A DNA stretch of 64,000 nt, from assembly GCA_020161845.1 (NCBI GenBank), contig JAIUNK010000006.1, positions 62,001 through 126,000 on the forward strand, given 5' to 3'. Positions 52,389-61,564 of the stretch are shown one piece after another; position 1 is the stretch's first letter, and each line of letters begins with the position of its first letter. The position numbers were made by a program, and so were the translations under genes. The notes beneath the pieces were generated by a model. That model ran no database searches, had not been told where the DNA came from, and saw nothing but the letters and a program-made list of their open reading frames with translations. The DNA comes from Actinomycetota bacterium (lineage in GTDB: Bacteria > Actinomycetota > Actinomycetes > Actinomycetales > Dermatophilaceae).

Positions 52389-53191
52389 ACGAACTCATTT
52401 ACCCAAGCGACAGCATCGTCGACGTCGGGGAGCACGTCGATGTCTTCAACTGCCGCCTCGTAGAGCGTGGCCCAGCCATCGCCCCTGACGATGGTCGCCG
52501 GCCATGACTGCTGCCGCCGGTACTCGAAAAGTCGGACGCACGTGGCTTTGACCTGCGCGAGGTCAAGCTCTTCGACCTTGTCGAGCAACTGGAGGTCGAC
52601 GAGATCACGCGCCCCTTCGCTCCCTGGCTCAGATACCGCATGCAGCTTCTGGGCGACCTGATGATCGGCGCGCATCACCCGCACCGGCTTGGGCGCCTCG
52701 AGGCCGACGTCGGTGAAGAGCCGCACAAGGCCGTCGGCGAGGTGGTACTCCGGCTCATCCGCGTCGCCGATTTCGTTGTGTCCGACCTCGAACCTCACCG
52801 TGCACCACGACCGGCCGCGGTAGTCGAGCTTCACGTCGAAGGGCTGCATGACGTACGCCGTGGGGACGCCGCTCGGGCGAGGTGCTGCCTTCTCGATCAG
52901 CCTGCCCGTGAATCCGGCCCAACCAGCGGCTAGCGAGTCCTCGAAGTCGATGCGGAACGTGGCCAGCGGCTGGACCCGCGCGGCATCGAGGTCCCGGGTG
53001 AAGCGGGTGCCTTGTCCGTATCGCAGCGCCGTTGCGCTTCCTCCCTTGATCGCACCCTCGGGCAGCATCTGCCCCACCACGACGAGGGCCATCCCGATGC
53101 GGCGCCGAAGGGCGAGTCCGTCGCTGGCCTCTAGGTTTCGGATGCGCTGCTCCAGCGATCGAACGTTCGGCGGAGTGTCCGAGTAGCTCAC
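52361..53191 (-). CDS. AbiEii-type nucleotidyltransferase toxin
   Basis: 276 residues of the AbiEii/DUF1814 family: a GGSATALRYGQGTRFTRDLDAAR motif (GS...D-x-D nucleotidyltransferase site), IDFEDSLAAG, FDVKLDYRGRSW and the later K-rich HQVAQKLHAVSEPGSEGARDLVDL. Known AbiEii enzymes add nucleotides (e.g. CTP) to tRNA acceptor stems or target RNA and cause abortive infection. GTG start overlaps the antitoxin stop by 4 bp. Type IV TA partner is upstream. Confidence 0.88.
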   Translation of the reverse strand: MSYSDTPPNVRSLEQRIRNLEASDGLALRRRIGMALVVVGQMLPEGAIKGGSATALRYGQGTRFTRDLDAARVQPLATFRIDFEDSLAAGWAGFTGRLIEKAAPRPSGVPTAYVMQPFDVKLDYRGRSWCTVRFEVGHNEIGDADEPEYHLADGLVRLFTDVGLEAPKPVRVMRADHQVAQKLHAVSEPGSEGARDLVDLQLLDKVEELDLAQVKATCVRLFEYRRQQSWPATIVRGDGWATLYEAAVEDIDVLPDVDDAVAWVNEFVQRIAAGGD

Positions 53192-53730
53192 GACCGAAGC
53201 CCTTTCCTCACCCGCTGCCACTCGGACGTCGTCAGCAGTCCGTCGCCTCGAGCCTGCTTGGCCGCGTCCAGCAGGCGCTCGGTCTCGATGCGACCGCGAC
53301 ACTCAAGGATGGCGTCGGCAACGGGCTGCGCTTCGAGGCCCTCGTAAACCGTCGTGCGGGCGTCGTGCTTGACCTGGGTCAACTCGATGAAGGGCGGCAG
53401 CTTGGGACGAGCCCGTCGATTGACCGCCACCTTGATCTTCCGGGGATTGACATCGGCAAGCCCGAACAAGGCAAGCACCGACTCACCGTGGAGGTACGCC
53501 CCGTCGCCTGCGCGCAGGAGCGCTTCGGCGAACTGGTCGTACGCCGTCGGCGGGATGTCAGTGACCCGGTAGAGCCCGTACGCGATGCTCTCCAGGCCAC
53601 CCCGTGCTGCGAGCTTGGGCAGTTCGACTGCTGGCACGCCGGCCTCGGCAGCCTCCCTCGTCGTGACGTACCCGTAGTGATCGAGAGCGATCTCGCGCAC
53701 GATCTCCCGGTACTTCACCGCAGTGACCAT
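53188..53730 (-). CDS. AbiEi-type antitoxin/transcriptional repressor
   Basis: 180 residues: winged helix at ~15-60 (HYGYVTTREAAEAGVPAVELPKLAARGGLESIAYGLYRV) and the AbiEi C-terminal domain (LHGESVLALFGLADVNPRKIKVAVNRRAR, VADAILECRGRIETERLLDAAKQA). AbiEi blocks toxicity and represses its operon. ATG at 53730 is fixed by the -10 TATAGT six nt upstream. GTGA overlap with the toxin gene. Confidence 0.88.
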   Translation of the reverse strand: MVTAVKYREIVREIALDHYGYVTTREAAEAGVPAVELPKLAARGGLESIAYGLYRVTDIPPTAYDQFAEALLRAGDGAYLHGESVLALFGLADVNPRKIKVAVNRRARPKLPPFIELTQVKHDARTTVYEGLEAQPVADAILECRGRIETERLLDAAKQARGDGLLTTSEWQRVRKGLRS

Positions 53731-53764
53731 GTCACAACTATACCGAAAACAGTAGTGTTGTGAC
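53731..53764 (-). promoter_or_regulatory. AbiE promoter with inverted-repeat operator
   Basis: Perfect arms GTCACAAC (53731-53738) and GTTGTGAC (53757-53764), 18 bp apart. On the minus strand -35 GTCACA, 17 bp, then -10 TATAGT (53742-53737), followed 6 nt later by the ATG. Each arm covers one promoter element, and AbiEi antitoxins are known to bind inverted repeats in this position, so autorepression is likely. It is AT-richer than its surroundings. Confidence 0.7.
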
Positions 53765-53923
53765 AGGTCCACTGTCCTCGCAGACAGCGTCCCGGCTCAC
53801 CTGCGATTCAGTGGCTGCCCGCCCGTCTCTTCTGGCGGTTGGGGTCGGCGGTTGCCGAACCGGTCGGGGTGAGCGGCGTGTGCGGCGTCCGGGGGTGGCC
53901 TGCCGCCGGGCCTCCGACCTGCG

Positions 53924-53935
53924 CAAACGCGTTTG
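53924..53935. other. CAAACGCGTTTG palindrome after menB
   Basis: A perfect 12-bp palindrome one base beyond the menB stop codon, in the 206-bp gap between menB and abiEi. It resembles LacI-type operators in form, but its position at a 3' end gives no obvious target. Confidence 0.4.
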
Positions 53936-53936
53936 A

Positions 53937-54941
53937 TCAGAAATACCAGGGGAAAGGGCTCCAGTCGGGGTCACGCTTCTGGAGGAACTGGTCGCGGCCC
54001 TCGACCGCCTCGTCGGTCATGTACGCCAGCCGGGTGGCCTCCCCGGCGAAGACCTGCTGCCCGACCAGCCCGTCGTCGACCAGGTTGAACGCGAACTTCA
54101 GCATCCGTTGGGCCTGCGGGGACTTGCCCATGATCTCGCGGGCGACCTCGATCGCCTCGGCCTCCAGGGCGTCGTGGGCGCACACCAGGTTCACCGCGCC
54201 CATCCGGTGCATGTCGTCCGCCGAATAGGTGCGGCCGAGGAAGAAGATCTCGCGAGCGAACTTCTGCCCGACCATCCGGGCCAGGTAGGCGGACCCGTAG
54301 CCGGCATCGAACGAGCCGACGTCGGCGTCGGTCTGCTTGAACCGCGCCTGTTCGCGCGAGGCCATGGTCAGATCGCAGACCACGTGCAGCGAATGCCCAC
54401 CCCCCGCGGCCCAGCCGTTGACCAGCGCGATCACGATCTTCGGCATGGTCCGGATCAGGCGCTGGACCTCCAGGATGTGCAGCCGGCCACCGTGGGCCTT
54501 GACCCGAGCCTGGTCGACCCCGGCCGCGCCGTCGTCCCGGCCGTCGACGCCCGCGGCGCCGGCGCCCATCGCGGCATCCGTGGCGTACTGATAGCCGCTG
54601 CGCCCCCGAATCCGCTGGTCGCCGCCGGTGCAGAAGGCCCACTTGCCGGCCGAGCCGGTGCCCTGCGGCCCGGGGCCGTTGCCGGTCAACAACACCACCC
54701 CGACGTCGGGGCTCATCCGCGCGTGGTCCAAGGCGCGATAGAGCTCGTCGACCGTGTGCGGCCGGAACGCGTTGAGCACCTCGGGCCGGTCGAACGCGAT
54801 CCGCACCGCCCCCAGCGGACGACCCGGCACCGGGCCGGGCAGGACACACCGGTGGTAGGTGATGTCGGTGAAGTCGAAGCCGGCCACGGGGGCCCAGGCG
54901 TCCGGGTCGAAGCTGGCGGAGATGGTCGCGTCGCTGGTCAC
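53937..54941 (-). CDS. menB: 1,4-dihydroxy-2-naphthoyl-CoA synthase
   Basis: 334 residues of the crotonase fold: RIAFDRPEVLNAFRPHTVDEL, GKWAFCTGGDQRIRG, VNGWAAGGGHSLHVVCDLTMAS (oxyanion hole), TDADVGSFDAGYGSAYLARMVGQ and the terminal FLQKRDPDWSPFPWYF, which is a MenB signature. It cyclises OSB-CoA. Actinobacterial-type length with an insertion near 105-150. GTG start. Confidence 0.95.
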   Translation of the reverse strand: MTSDATISASFDPDAWAPVAGFDFTDITYHRCVLPGPVPGRPLGAVRIAFDRPEVLNAFRPHTVDELYRALDHARMSPDVGVVLLTGNGPGPQGTGSAGKWAFCTGGDQRIRGRSGYQYATDAAMGAGAAGVDGRDDGAAGVDQARVKAHGGRLHILEVQRLIRTMPKIVIALVNGWAAGGGHSLHVVCDLTMASREQARFKQTDADVGSFDAGYGSAYLARMVGQKFAREIFFLGRTYSADDMHRMGAVNLVCAHDALEAEAIEVAREIMGKSPQAQRMLKFAFNLVDDGLVGQQVFAGEATRLAYMTDEAVEGRDQFLQKRDPDWSPFPWYF

Positions 54942-55093
54942 GGGAGTGATCCTAGGGGCGGATTCAAGGGGTCGACCCGGGCGCCGCCCGAAAGACTCCG
55001 AAGCGTCCGGGCCCGGCCGATAGGGCCGGAAGAAGGACCAGTCTGTCCCGGGCCGTCCGTCGGCCCGTCGCGAGCAACCAAGGGAGCCCCCTC

Positions 55094-57115
55094 ATGGCCC
55101 GTCGCATCCTCGTCGTCCCGGTCAATCACGGCGCCGGTGTCACCGTCGCCTGTCTCGGCCTGGTGCACGCCCTCGGATCGCGGCATGTGGCGGTGGCCTT
55201 CTGCAAGCCGTTCGCGCAGGACCGCGGGTTCGCGCAGGACCAGTCGACCGAGCTGATCCGGATGGCGACGTCGCTGCGTCCGCCGCAGCCGATCTCCGTC
55301 GAGGAGCTGGACCGGCGGCTGGCCGGGGGTCGCCTGATGGGGGCCATGTCGCGGATCGTCGAGCGCACCGCGGAGATCGACGCCGAGAACCGCATCCTGG
55401 TCCTGGAGGGCCTCGCGGCGACCCCGGAGCAGCCCTACGCCGACCGCCTCAACATCGAAACCGCTCAGTCCCTGGATGCCGAGGTGCTGCTCGTCGGGGC
55501 CGTCGGCTCGCTGGAGCCCGAGCGGTTCGCCGACCTGGTCGCCACCGCAGAACAGATGTACCGGTCCCGGGGGCAGTCCCGGGTGCTCGGGGTGGTCGCC
55601 AACCGGGTGCCGGAAGGCGCGGATTCTCAGGCGTACGTCGACGCGGTGGCCCGCCATCACCTCAGGTGTGTCGGTGTCGTCGGGGACCACCCCGACTTCG
55701 TCCAGCCGCGGGTCTCCGATGTGGTGCGCAACCTCGGCATCCAGGTGCTCTCCGGCCACGACCTGGGCCGTCGGGTGGCCCGCACGGTCATCGCCGCCCA
55801 GGCCGTGCCGGGGTTCATCCCGTCGTTGGCCGAGGGTGCGCTCATCGTGGCCCCCGGCGACCGGCACGACGTACTGCTCTCGGTGGCTCTCGCCGAGGCC
55901 GGCGGGACGCGACTGGCCGGGCTGCTGCTGACCGCGGGCATCGCCCCGCATCCGGACGTGCTCCGCCTGGTCGAGCCCGCACTGGCCAGCGGCCTGCCGC
56001 TGCTGCTCACCGACGAGAAGACCTTCCCCACCGCGCAGCAGATCGTGGGGATCGACCAGGACATCCCCGCCGACGACGAGGCGCGGGCGCGCCGGGTCAT
56101 GGAGGTCGTTGCGGACGGGTACGACGAGGGCTTCCTCGCCGAACTGCCCACCGTGGAGACCTCGGCGCGGATCACCCCGGCGAAGTTCGAGTACCACCTG
56201 CGTGCCGAGATGAGCAAGGGGCGGGTGCGGCTCGCCCTGACCGACGGCGACGACACCCGTGTCCTGCACGCGGTCTCTCACCTGCACCGTTTCGGTGCCC
56301 TGCAGTTCACGCTGCTCGGTGATCCCGCCGCGATCGAGGCCCAGCTCGCGCGGCTGCACCTGCAGCTCCCGCTCGGCAGTCAGATCGTCAATCCGGCCAA
56401 GGACACCCCCGAAACGGCCGCGATCCGGGAGGCCCTGGCTGCCGCGGGCACCTTCTTCGAGCCCGGGGATCCGCTGATCCGCGCCCTCGCGCTGCTGCAC
56501 ACGAACCACGTCGACGGTCTGGTCGGCGGGATCGGGGAGGACCGGGACCGGTTCCTCGCCGCGGTCCGGTCCGCGGTGCCGCTCGGCTCCGACGTACGCA
56601 CGCTGTCCAGCTCCTCGGCGACCATGCTGCCCGACGAGGTCGTCTTCTTCGCGGACGCGCTGATCAACGCCCACCCGAACGCGGAGCAGCTGGCCTGCAT
56701 CGCGGCCCAGACCGCGGCGACGGCCCGGCTCGCGGGGCTGGTGCCGCACGTCGCGTTCGTGGCGCCGAGCTCCTGGTCGCCGACGGCACACCACGACCGG
56801 CAGACGATCGCGGCGGCCCGGCAGATGCTCGCGGAGCGCCGTCCGGATCTGCGCACCGAGGGCCCCGAGGCCTTCCAGGCCGCGGCTCGCCGGCACCGCA
56901 CCCCCGAGGGCGACGCGACGGTGTTCGTCTTCCCCGACATCGCCTCGGCCGCCGCGACGGCGAAGGCGATCGGTCAGTCCGGCGGGGCTCAGGTGCACCC
57001 ACCGGTGCTGCAGGGTCTGGCGAAGCCCGTGAACATGCTGCCGATGGACGCCACCGTCGAGGGCGTCATGGACCTCATCGTCGCCACCGCGGTCAAGGCC
57101 GCCGAGCTGGGCTGA
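55094..57115 (+). CDS. pta: Phosphate acetyltransferase
   Basis: 673 residues in three parts: an N-terminal P-loop-like BioD/CobB domain (~1-215), a DRTGG domain (~215-330, LSGHDLGRRVARTVIAAQAVPG), and the catalytic phosphotransacetylase domain (~345-673, TPAKFEYHL, HVAFVAPSSWSPTAHHDRQ, VFPDIASAAATAKAIGQ). It interconverts acetyl-CoA and acetyl phosphate. The usual partner ackA is not adjacent in this window. ATG after GGGAGCC. Confidence 0.92.
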   Translation: MARRILVVPVNHGAGVTVACLGLVHALGSRHVAVAFCKPFAQDRGFAQDQSTELIRMATSLRPPQPISVEELDRRLAGGRLMGAMSRIVERTAEIDAENRILVLEGLAATPEQPYADRLNIETAQSLDAEVLLVGAVGSLEPERFADLVATAEQMYRSRGQSRVLGVVANRVPEGADSQAYVDAVARHHLRCVGVVGDHPDFVQPRVSDVVRNLGIQVLSGHDLGRRVARTVIAAQAVPGFIPSLAEGALIVAPGDRHDVLLSVALAEAGGTRLAGLLLTAGIAPHPDVLRLVEPALASGLPLLLTDEKTFPTAQQIVGIDQDIPADDEARARRVMEVVADGYDEGFLAELPTVETSARITPAKFEYHLRAEMSKGRVRLALTDGDDTRVLHAVSHLHRFGALQFTLLGDPAAIEAQLARLHLQLPLGSQIVNPAKDTPETAAIREALAAAGTFFEPGDPLIRALALLHTNHVDGLVGGIGEDRDRFLAAVRSAVPLGSDVRTLSSSSATMLPDEVVFFADALINAHPNAEQLACIAAQTAATARLAGLVPHVAFVAPSSWSPTAHHDRQTIAAARQMLAERRPDLRTEGPEAFQAAARRHRTPEGDATVFVFPDIASAAATAKAIGQSGGAQVHPPVLQGLAKPVNMLPMDATVEGVMDLIVATAVKAAELG

Positions 57116-57134
57116 GCCGGTCTACCGTGGGCGG

Positions 57135-58133
57135 GTGTCCGACGTCCCGCCCCTGAGCGAGCTGCTGGCCGGCGCGCGGGTGGTCAGCATCCCGCTGCGG
57201 GTCCGGTTCCGCGGGGTCGCCCATCGCGAGGCGCTGCTGGTGTCCGGCCCGGCGGGCTGGGGGGAGTTCGCGCCGTTCGTGGAGTACGGCGACGCCGAGG
57301 CCGCCCGCTGGCTGGCCGCCGCGATCGAGGCGGCGTGGTCGGGATTCCCGCCGGCGCGGCGCACGTCCGTGCCCGTCAACGCCACCGTCCCCGCCGTGGC
57401 CGCTGCCGAGGTGGCGGGGGTGTTGGCCCGCTATGACGGCTGCTCCACCGTGAAGGTCAAGGTCGCCGAGGCCGGCCAGTCGCTCGCCGCGGACGTCGCC
57501 CGGGTGGCCCGGGTGCGGGAACTGCTGGGCCCGCGGGCCCGCGTGCGGGTGGACGCCAACGGGGCCTGGTCGCTGACTCAGGCCCGGACCGCGGTGCGCG
57601 CCCTCGCGGCGTACGACCTGGACTACGTCGAACAACCCTGCCGCACCGTCGAGGAGCTGGCTCAGCTGCGGGAGGCCCTGGCCCGGGACGGACTGCCCGT
57701 GCCGATCGCGGCCGACGAGTCGATCCGCAAGGCGGCCGATCCGCTGCGGGTGCGGGAGCTGGGCGCCGCGGACGTGATCGTGATCAAGGTCGCCCCCCTC
57801 GGTGGGGTGCGGGCGGCGCTGCGCATCGTCGCGGACTGTGGGCTGCCCGCGGTGGTCTCCAGCGCGTTGGACACCTCGGTCGGGATCGCCGCCGGGGTGG
57901 CCATGGCCGCGGCCCTGCCCGACCTGGAGCACGCCTGCGGGCTCGGCACGGTGGAACTGCTCGGCGGTGACGTCGTCGCCGAGCCGATGGTGCCGGTCGC
58001 GGGACAGATCGCGGTACGTCGTGCGCCGCCGCAGGCCGAGCTCCTGGAGCGCTGGGCGGCCGAGCCGGAGCGGGAGTCCTGGTGGCGGGCCCGACTGACC
58101 CGCTGCCACGCCCTCCTGACCCGGACCGGCTAA
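57135..58133 (+). CDS. menC: o-Succinylbenzoate synthase
   Basis: 332 residues of the enolase superfamily, OSBS subgroup: KVKVA (catalytic K107/K109), VDANGAW, YVEQPC, AADESIRKA and second catalytic Lys in VIKVAPLGG. It dehydrates SHCHC to OSB. GTG at 57135 lies 6 nt after a -10 TACCGT. Its TAA stop shares bases with the TAG stop of the convergent cobS gene. Confidence 0.93.
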   Translation: MSDVPPLSELLAGARVVSIPLRVRFRGVAHREALLVSGPAGWGEFAPFVEYGDAEAARWLAAAIEAAWSGFPPARRTSVPVNATVPAVAAAEVAGVLARYDGCSTVKVKVAEAGQSLAADVARVARVRELLGPRARVRVDANGAWSLTQARTAVRALAAYDLDYVEQPCRTVEELAQLREALARDGLPVPIAADESIRKAADPLRVRELGAADVIVIKVAPLGGVRAALRIVADCGLPAVVSSALDTSVGIAAGVAMAAALPDLEHACGLGTVELLGGDVVAEPMVPVAGQIAVRRAPPQAELLERWAAEPERESWWRARLTRCHALLTRTG

Positions 58134-58939
58134 AACGTGGCGACTAGGAGCAGCACGCAGGCCGCCGTCTCCACGAGCGCGCCGAGCACGTCCCCGGTGA
58201 TGCCGCCGAGCCGCGGCACGACGTACGCCAGCGCCCCCTCCACCGCCGCCGCCGCGGCCACCACCCCGACCACCGCCACCCCGACCGGTTGGCCGGTCAC
58301 CGCGGCCGCCCCCGCGACCGCGGCCAGCGTGAGGGCCCAGCATCCTGCCCAGCGCAGCCAGGACACCGAGCCCGCGACCGCCTCGCCGAGCCCCTCGGGG
58401 CGAGCGGCGGGCACCCCGGCCCGCGTGCCGGTGGCCAGAGCGGCCCGGGACGCGGCGAGCAGCACCATCGCGTAGGCCCAGCCGCCGGGACGGGTCAACA
58501 CCGTGGCCAGGCAGGCGGCCTGCAGCCCGAGGACCACCACGAGCGCGGCGGCCCCCATCGGCCCGACGTCGCCGCGCCGCATCACCTCCAGCGCCCGGTC
58601 CCGGTCCCACGAGGCGCCCAGCCCGTCCACCGTGTCGGCGAGCCCGTCGGCGTGGATCGCCCGGGTGCCCGCCAGCATCAGCCCGACGGCCACCAGGCCC
58701 GCGGCCGGCGCCGGCGCCCCGGCGTGCGCGAGCAGCGCCGCCAGCCCGGCGGCCGCCAGCGTCACCGGCAACAGGACCACCGGCCCGAGCACCATGGCCA
58801 GCCCGGCCACGCGCCGGTTGACGGCCGTGGGTACCGGGGTCGGCAGGATCGTCAGCGTGCCCGCGGCCAGCGCGAACGCGTCGCGGGGCAGGATCCCCGC
58901 CCCGCTGCCCGGGCGGCTCTTGGCGGGCTTGGCGGGCAT
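58130..58939 (-). CDS. cobS: Adenosylcobinamide-GDP ribazoletransferase
   Basis: 269 residues with about seven helices: ADGLADTVDGLGASWDRDRALEVMRRGDVGPMGAAAL is the CobS signature containing the Asp-rich site. It joins alpha-ribazole to adenosylcobinamide-GDP in the membrane, the last step of B12 nucleotide loop assembly. ATG at 58939 lies 2 bp after cobT. cobU is not in the window. Confidence 0.93.
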   Translation of the reverse strand: MPAKPAKSRPGSGAGILPRDAFALAAGTLTILPTPVPTAVNRRVAGLAMVLGPVVLLPVTLAAAGLAALLAHAGAPAPAAGLVAVGLMLAGTRAIHADGLADTVDGLGASWDRDRALEVMRRGDVGPMGAAALVVVLGLQAACLATVLTRPGGWAYAMVLLAASRAALATGTRAGVPAARPEGLGEAVAGSVSWLRWAGCWALTLAAVAGAAAVTGQPVGVAVVGVVAAAAAVEGALAYVVPRLGGITGDVLGALVETAACVLLLVATF

Positions 58940-58941
58940 GA

Positions 58942-60015
58942 CTAGGCGCGCGCCGGCTGGGGCTGGGCCACCAGGTCGGCCAACGCCGCCAGGTCCCGTT
59001 GCACCGCGACCGCGGTCCGCACGATCGGCACCGCCGTCACCGCCCCGGTGCCCTCCCCGAGCCGCATCCCCAGGGCCAGGATCGGCTCCAGGCCGAGCCG
59101 CTCCAGCGCGATCGCGCAGGCCGGTTCCGGCGACAGATGCCCGGCCCGCAGCCACGCAGCCGTGCCGGGCTGCAGCGCCTCCGCCAGCGTCGCCTCGGCG
59201 GCGGCGATGACGCCGTCGACGATGAGCGGTACGCCGCGCCGGGCGGCACCCATCACGAATCCGACCGCCGCGGCCAGGTCCGCGGAGCCCAGAGCCGCCA
59301 ACCGGGTCATCGGGTCGGCGGCGCGGTCCCCGACCCGGGTCAGCGCCGTCGCGATCAGCTCGGTCTTGGCGGCCAACCCGGCGTCGTCCAGGCCGGTGCC
59401 GCGGCCGGTCACGGTCGCCGCGGGCAGCCCGTAGCTCGCCGCGATCAGCGCCGCCGCCGGCGTCGTGTTGCCGATGCCGACGTCGCCGACGATCAGCAGC
59501 TGGGCGCCGTCGGCGATCTCCTGCGCCGCGACCGCGTCGCCGAGGGCCACCGCCGCCTGGGCCTCGGCAAGGGTGATCGCATCGCGCAGGTGCAGCGGCT
59601 CGCTGGAGCGCCGGATCTTGTGGGCCCCGATCGGGGCGCCGGAGGCGTCGCTGCCGGGGATGTCGTCGCGACAGGCCACATCGACCGCCCGGACCCGCAC
59701 CCCGTGGGCGCCCGCGATGGCATTGATCCCGGCCCGGCCCGCGGCGACGGCGGCGACGATCGCGGTGGTGACCGCGGCCGGGTACGCCGACACGCCGTGC
59801 TCGCTCACCCCGTGGTCGCCCGCGAAGACCACCACCCGGACGTCGTCGAGCGGTTCCGGCGGACACACGCCCTGGCACGCGGCGATCCAGCAGCCGAGCT
59901 CCTCCAGGCGACCGAGCGCGCCCAGCGGCTTGGCCTGGGCGTCGCTGCGGCTGCGGGCCTCGGCATAGACGAGGGCGTCGGGTGGCGTGATCGGGGCGGG
60001 GGGTGCGGTGCTCAC
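58942..60015 (-). CDS. cobT: Nicotinate-nucleotide:dimethylbenzimidazole phosphoribosyltransferase
   Basis: 357 residues: QAKPLGALGRLEELGCWIAACQG, VVVFAGDHGVSEHGVSAYP, LLIVGDVGIGNTTPAAAL and the catalytic Glu near LGMRLGEGTGA. It activates the lower ligand base for cobalamin. GTG start overlaps the upstream methyltransferase stop by 4 bp. Confidence 0.94.
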   Translation of the reverse strand: MSTAPPAPITPPDALVYAEARSRSDAQAKPLGALGRLEELGCWIAACQGVCPPEPLDDVRVVVFAGDHGVSEHGVSAYPAAVTTAIVAAVAAGRAGINAIAGAHGVRVRAVDVACRDDIPGSDASGAPIGAHKIRRSSEPLHLRDAITLAEAQAAVALGDAVAAQEIADGAQLLIVGDVGIGNTTPAAALIAASYGLPAATVTGRGTGLDDAGLAAKTELIATALTRVGDRAADPMTRLAALGSADLAAAVGFVMGAARRGVPLIVDGVIAAAEATLAEALQPGTAAWLRAGHLSPEPACAIALERLGLEPILALGMRLGEGTGAVTAVPIVRTAVAVQRDLAALADLVAQPQPARA

Positions 60016-61334
60016 GGGGCCTCCAGGTCGTCGGTAGCGGGGCTGGCGGGACTGCAGCTGGGGCTCTCCGGTACGTCGGCGTCGGGTTCCACGGCGATGA
60101 ACGCCGGGCGCTCGCCGACCCTGGTCAGCACACAGATCAGTTCGGCGCCGGCACCGGAGAGGCGAAGGTCGCGGCGCAGCTGGTCGGGGTCGATGCGGAC
60201 GCCGCGCTTCTTGATCACCAGGCGCCCCACCCCGCGGGCGCGCAGCCAGGCCCGCACCGGCTTGACCTGCAGCGGCATGGCCGCCAGCACGCGATAGCGG
60301 CGGGCGTAGGGCAGGGTCGGGGCGCGGCCGGCCACGACGTACCCCACGCCGTGCCCCAGTTCCGCACCGTCCGTCGCGGCGGTCAGGGCACCGACCAGGC
60401 CGGCGGCGAGCAACGCTCGGTCGGGGTCGAAGAGCGCCTCGCCGGGCTGGGGCAGACGGCTCGCGACGGGGCCCAGGCCGCCGGCCGCAGGGTCGGTGTC
60501 CGCCTCGGTGACCAGGTGCGCCGCGGCGCCGCGGTCGGCCGTGGCGGGCCGCAGGATCAGGGCGCTGCGGCCGGGCCGGGCCACCAGCGGTCCCCACCAG
60601 AGCGCGCATTCGAGCACCTCACCGGCGTACGACGTCCACTGCGCCTCGCAGCCGGCCGGGATGGCGGCGTGCGGCAGCGCGGGGGACAGCTTGGCGCCGG
60701 TCGCGGGCACCCGGGCGGCGGCGGCGAGGACGACGTCGAAGCTGGGGCTGAGGTCGGCGAGGCGGAAGGTCCGCCGGGTGCGGCCGCGGTCGTCGGTGAC
60801 GCCGGGGCGCCGGCGGGCCGGATCGAACCAGATCCCGTCGTCGGTGGGGATGTCGGCGAGCACGTCCGCCGCCGCGGCGGTCAGGGCTCGGGCGGTGTCG
60901 AAGTGCCGCAGGTTGATGGCGGCCATGGCCGCGGTGACGGGGTCCCGCTCGACGGCGGTGACGCCCAGCCCGAGGGCCGCGGCCGCCATGGCGTCGGCGC
61001 CCAGGCCGCAGCCGAGGTCCCAGACGTGGGTGATGCCGGCGCTGCGGTAGCGCTCGGCGTGCCGGGCCGCGACCTCCAGCCGGGTGGCCTGCTCGAGGCC
61101 GTCGGCGGTGAACAACATGCCGTCGGCGAAGTCGCCCAGCTTGGCGCGGGCGCGGGCGCGCAGCCGCGACTGGGTGAGGGCGGCGGCGACGAGGTCGGGC
61201 TCGTAGCCGGCCTCCCGCAGGGACGCGCCGAGGGCGAGCGAGTGCTCCTGGGAGTACGTCGGGAGCGAGTTCAGCAGGGCCCACCCGCGGGGTGAGGTCA
61301 GCTGCTCCACCACCCCGATGTCCACGGGCCCCAT
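60012..61334 (-). CDS. Class I methyltransferase with THUMP-like C-terminal domain
   Basis: 440 residues. Residues ~95-230 hold a SAM Rossmann core (HVWDLGCGLGADAMAAAALGLGVTAVERDP; WFDPARRRPG with a DPxRR motif). The C-terminus (~360-420, VRAWLRARGVGRLVIKKRGVRIDPDQLRRDLRLSG) is the THUMP-like domain of putative RNA methylases common in actinobacteria. ATG at 61334; GTG three codons on is possible. First gene of an operon with cobT-cobS, though no functional link is evident. Confidence 0.82.
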   Translation of the reverse strand: MGPVDIGVVEQLTSPRGWALLNSLPTYSQEHSLALGASLREAGYEPDLVAAALTQSRLRARARAKLGDFADGMLFTADGLEQATRLEVAARHAERYRSAGITHVWDLGCGLGADAMAAAALGLGVTAVERDPVTAAMAAINLRHFDTARALTAAAADVLADIPTDDGIWFDPARRRPGVTDDRGRTRRTFRLADLSPSFDVVLAAAARVPATGAKLSPALPHAAIPAGCEAQWTSYAGEVLECALWWGPLVARPGRSALILRPATADRGAAAHLVTEADTDPAAGGLGPVASRLPQPGEALFDPDRALLAAGLVGALTAATDGAELGHGVGYVVAGRAPTLPYARRYRVLAAMPLQVKPVRAWLRARGVGRLVIKKRGVRIDPDQLRRDLRLSGAGAELICVLTRVGERPAFIAVEPDADVPESPSCSPASPATDDLEAP

Positions 61335-61352
61335 CCTGCCGCACACGGCAGG

Positions 61353-61425
61353 TTGGCACTCAAGTTGACCGAGTGCTAATGGCCGACTTAGATTCGACTT
61401 AGCACTCCCGGCAAGCAAGTGCTAA
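61353..61425 (+). promoter_or_regulatory. groES promoter with two CIRCE operators
   Basis: CIRCE 1: TTGGCACTC-N9-GAGTGCTAA (61353-61379). CIRCE 2: TTAGCACTC-N9-AAGTGCTAA (61399-61425). Each has one mismatch in its arms. Between them lie -35 TTGACC (61365-61370) and -10 TAGATT (61389-61394), 18 bp apart, so HrcA bound to either site would block initiation. A CGTACGCACGGTG direct repeat follows in the 5' leader at about 61458 and 61488. Confidence 0.9.
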
Positions 61426-61564
61426 TGCGCGAGCCGGTGGGTGGCCAGACCGCTCCCGACGTACGCACGGTGACCCCCGCGACGGCGCCGTACGCACGGT
61501 GGGCGCGACTCCCAGTCCGTCTGCGCCCTGTCCAGGGCGCGAATTCAAGCGAAAGGTTCCGACC

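Noticed and set aside
53924..53935. CAAACGCGTTTG as a carbon-control operator
   Set aside because: It lies at the 3' end of menB, far from a promoter it could control; kept only as a low-confidence site.
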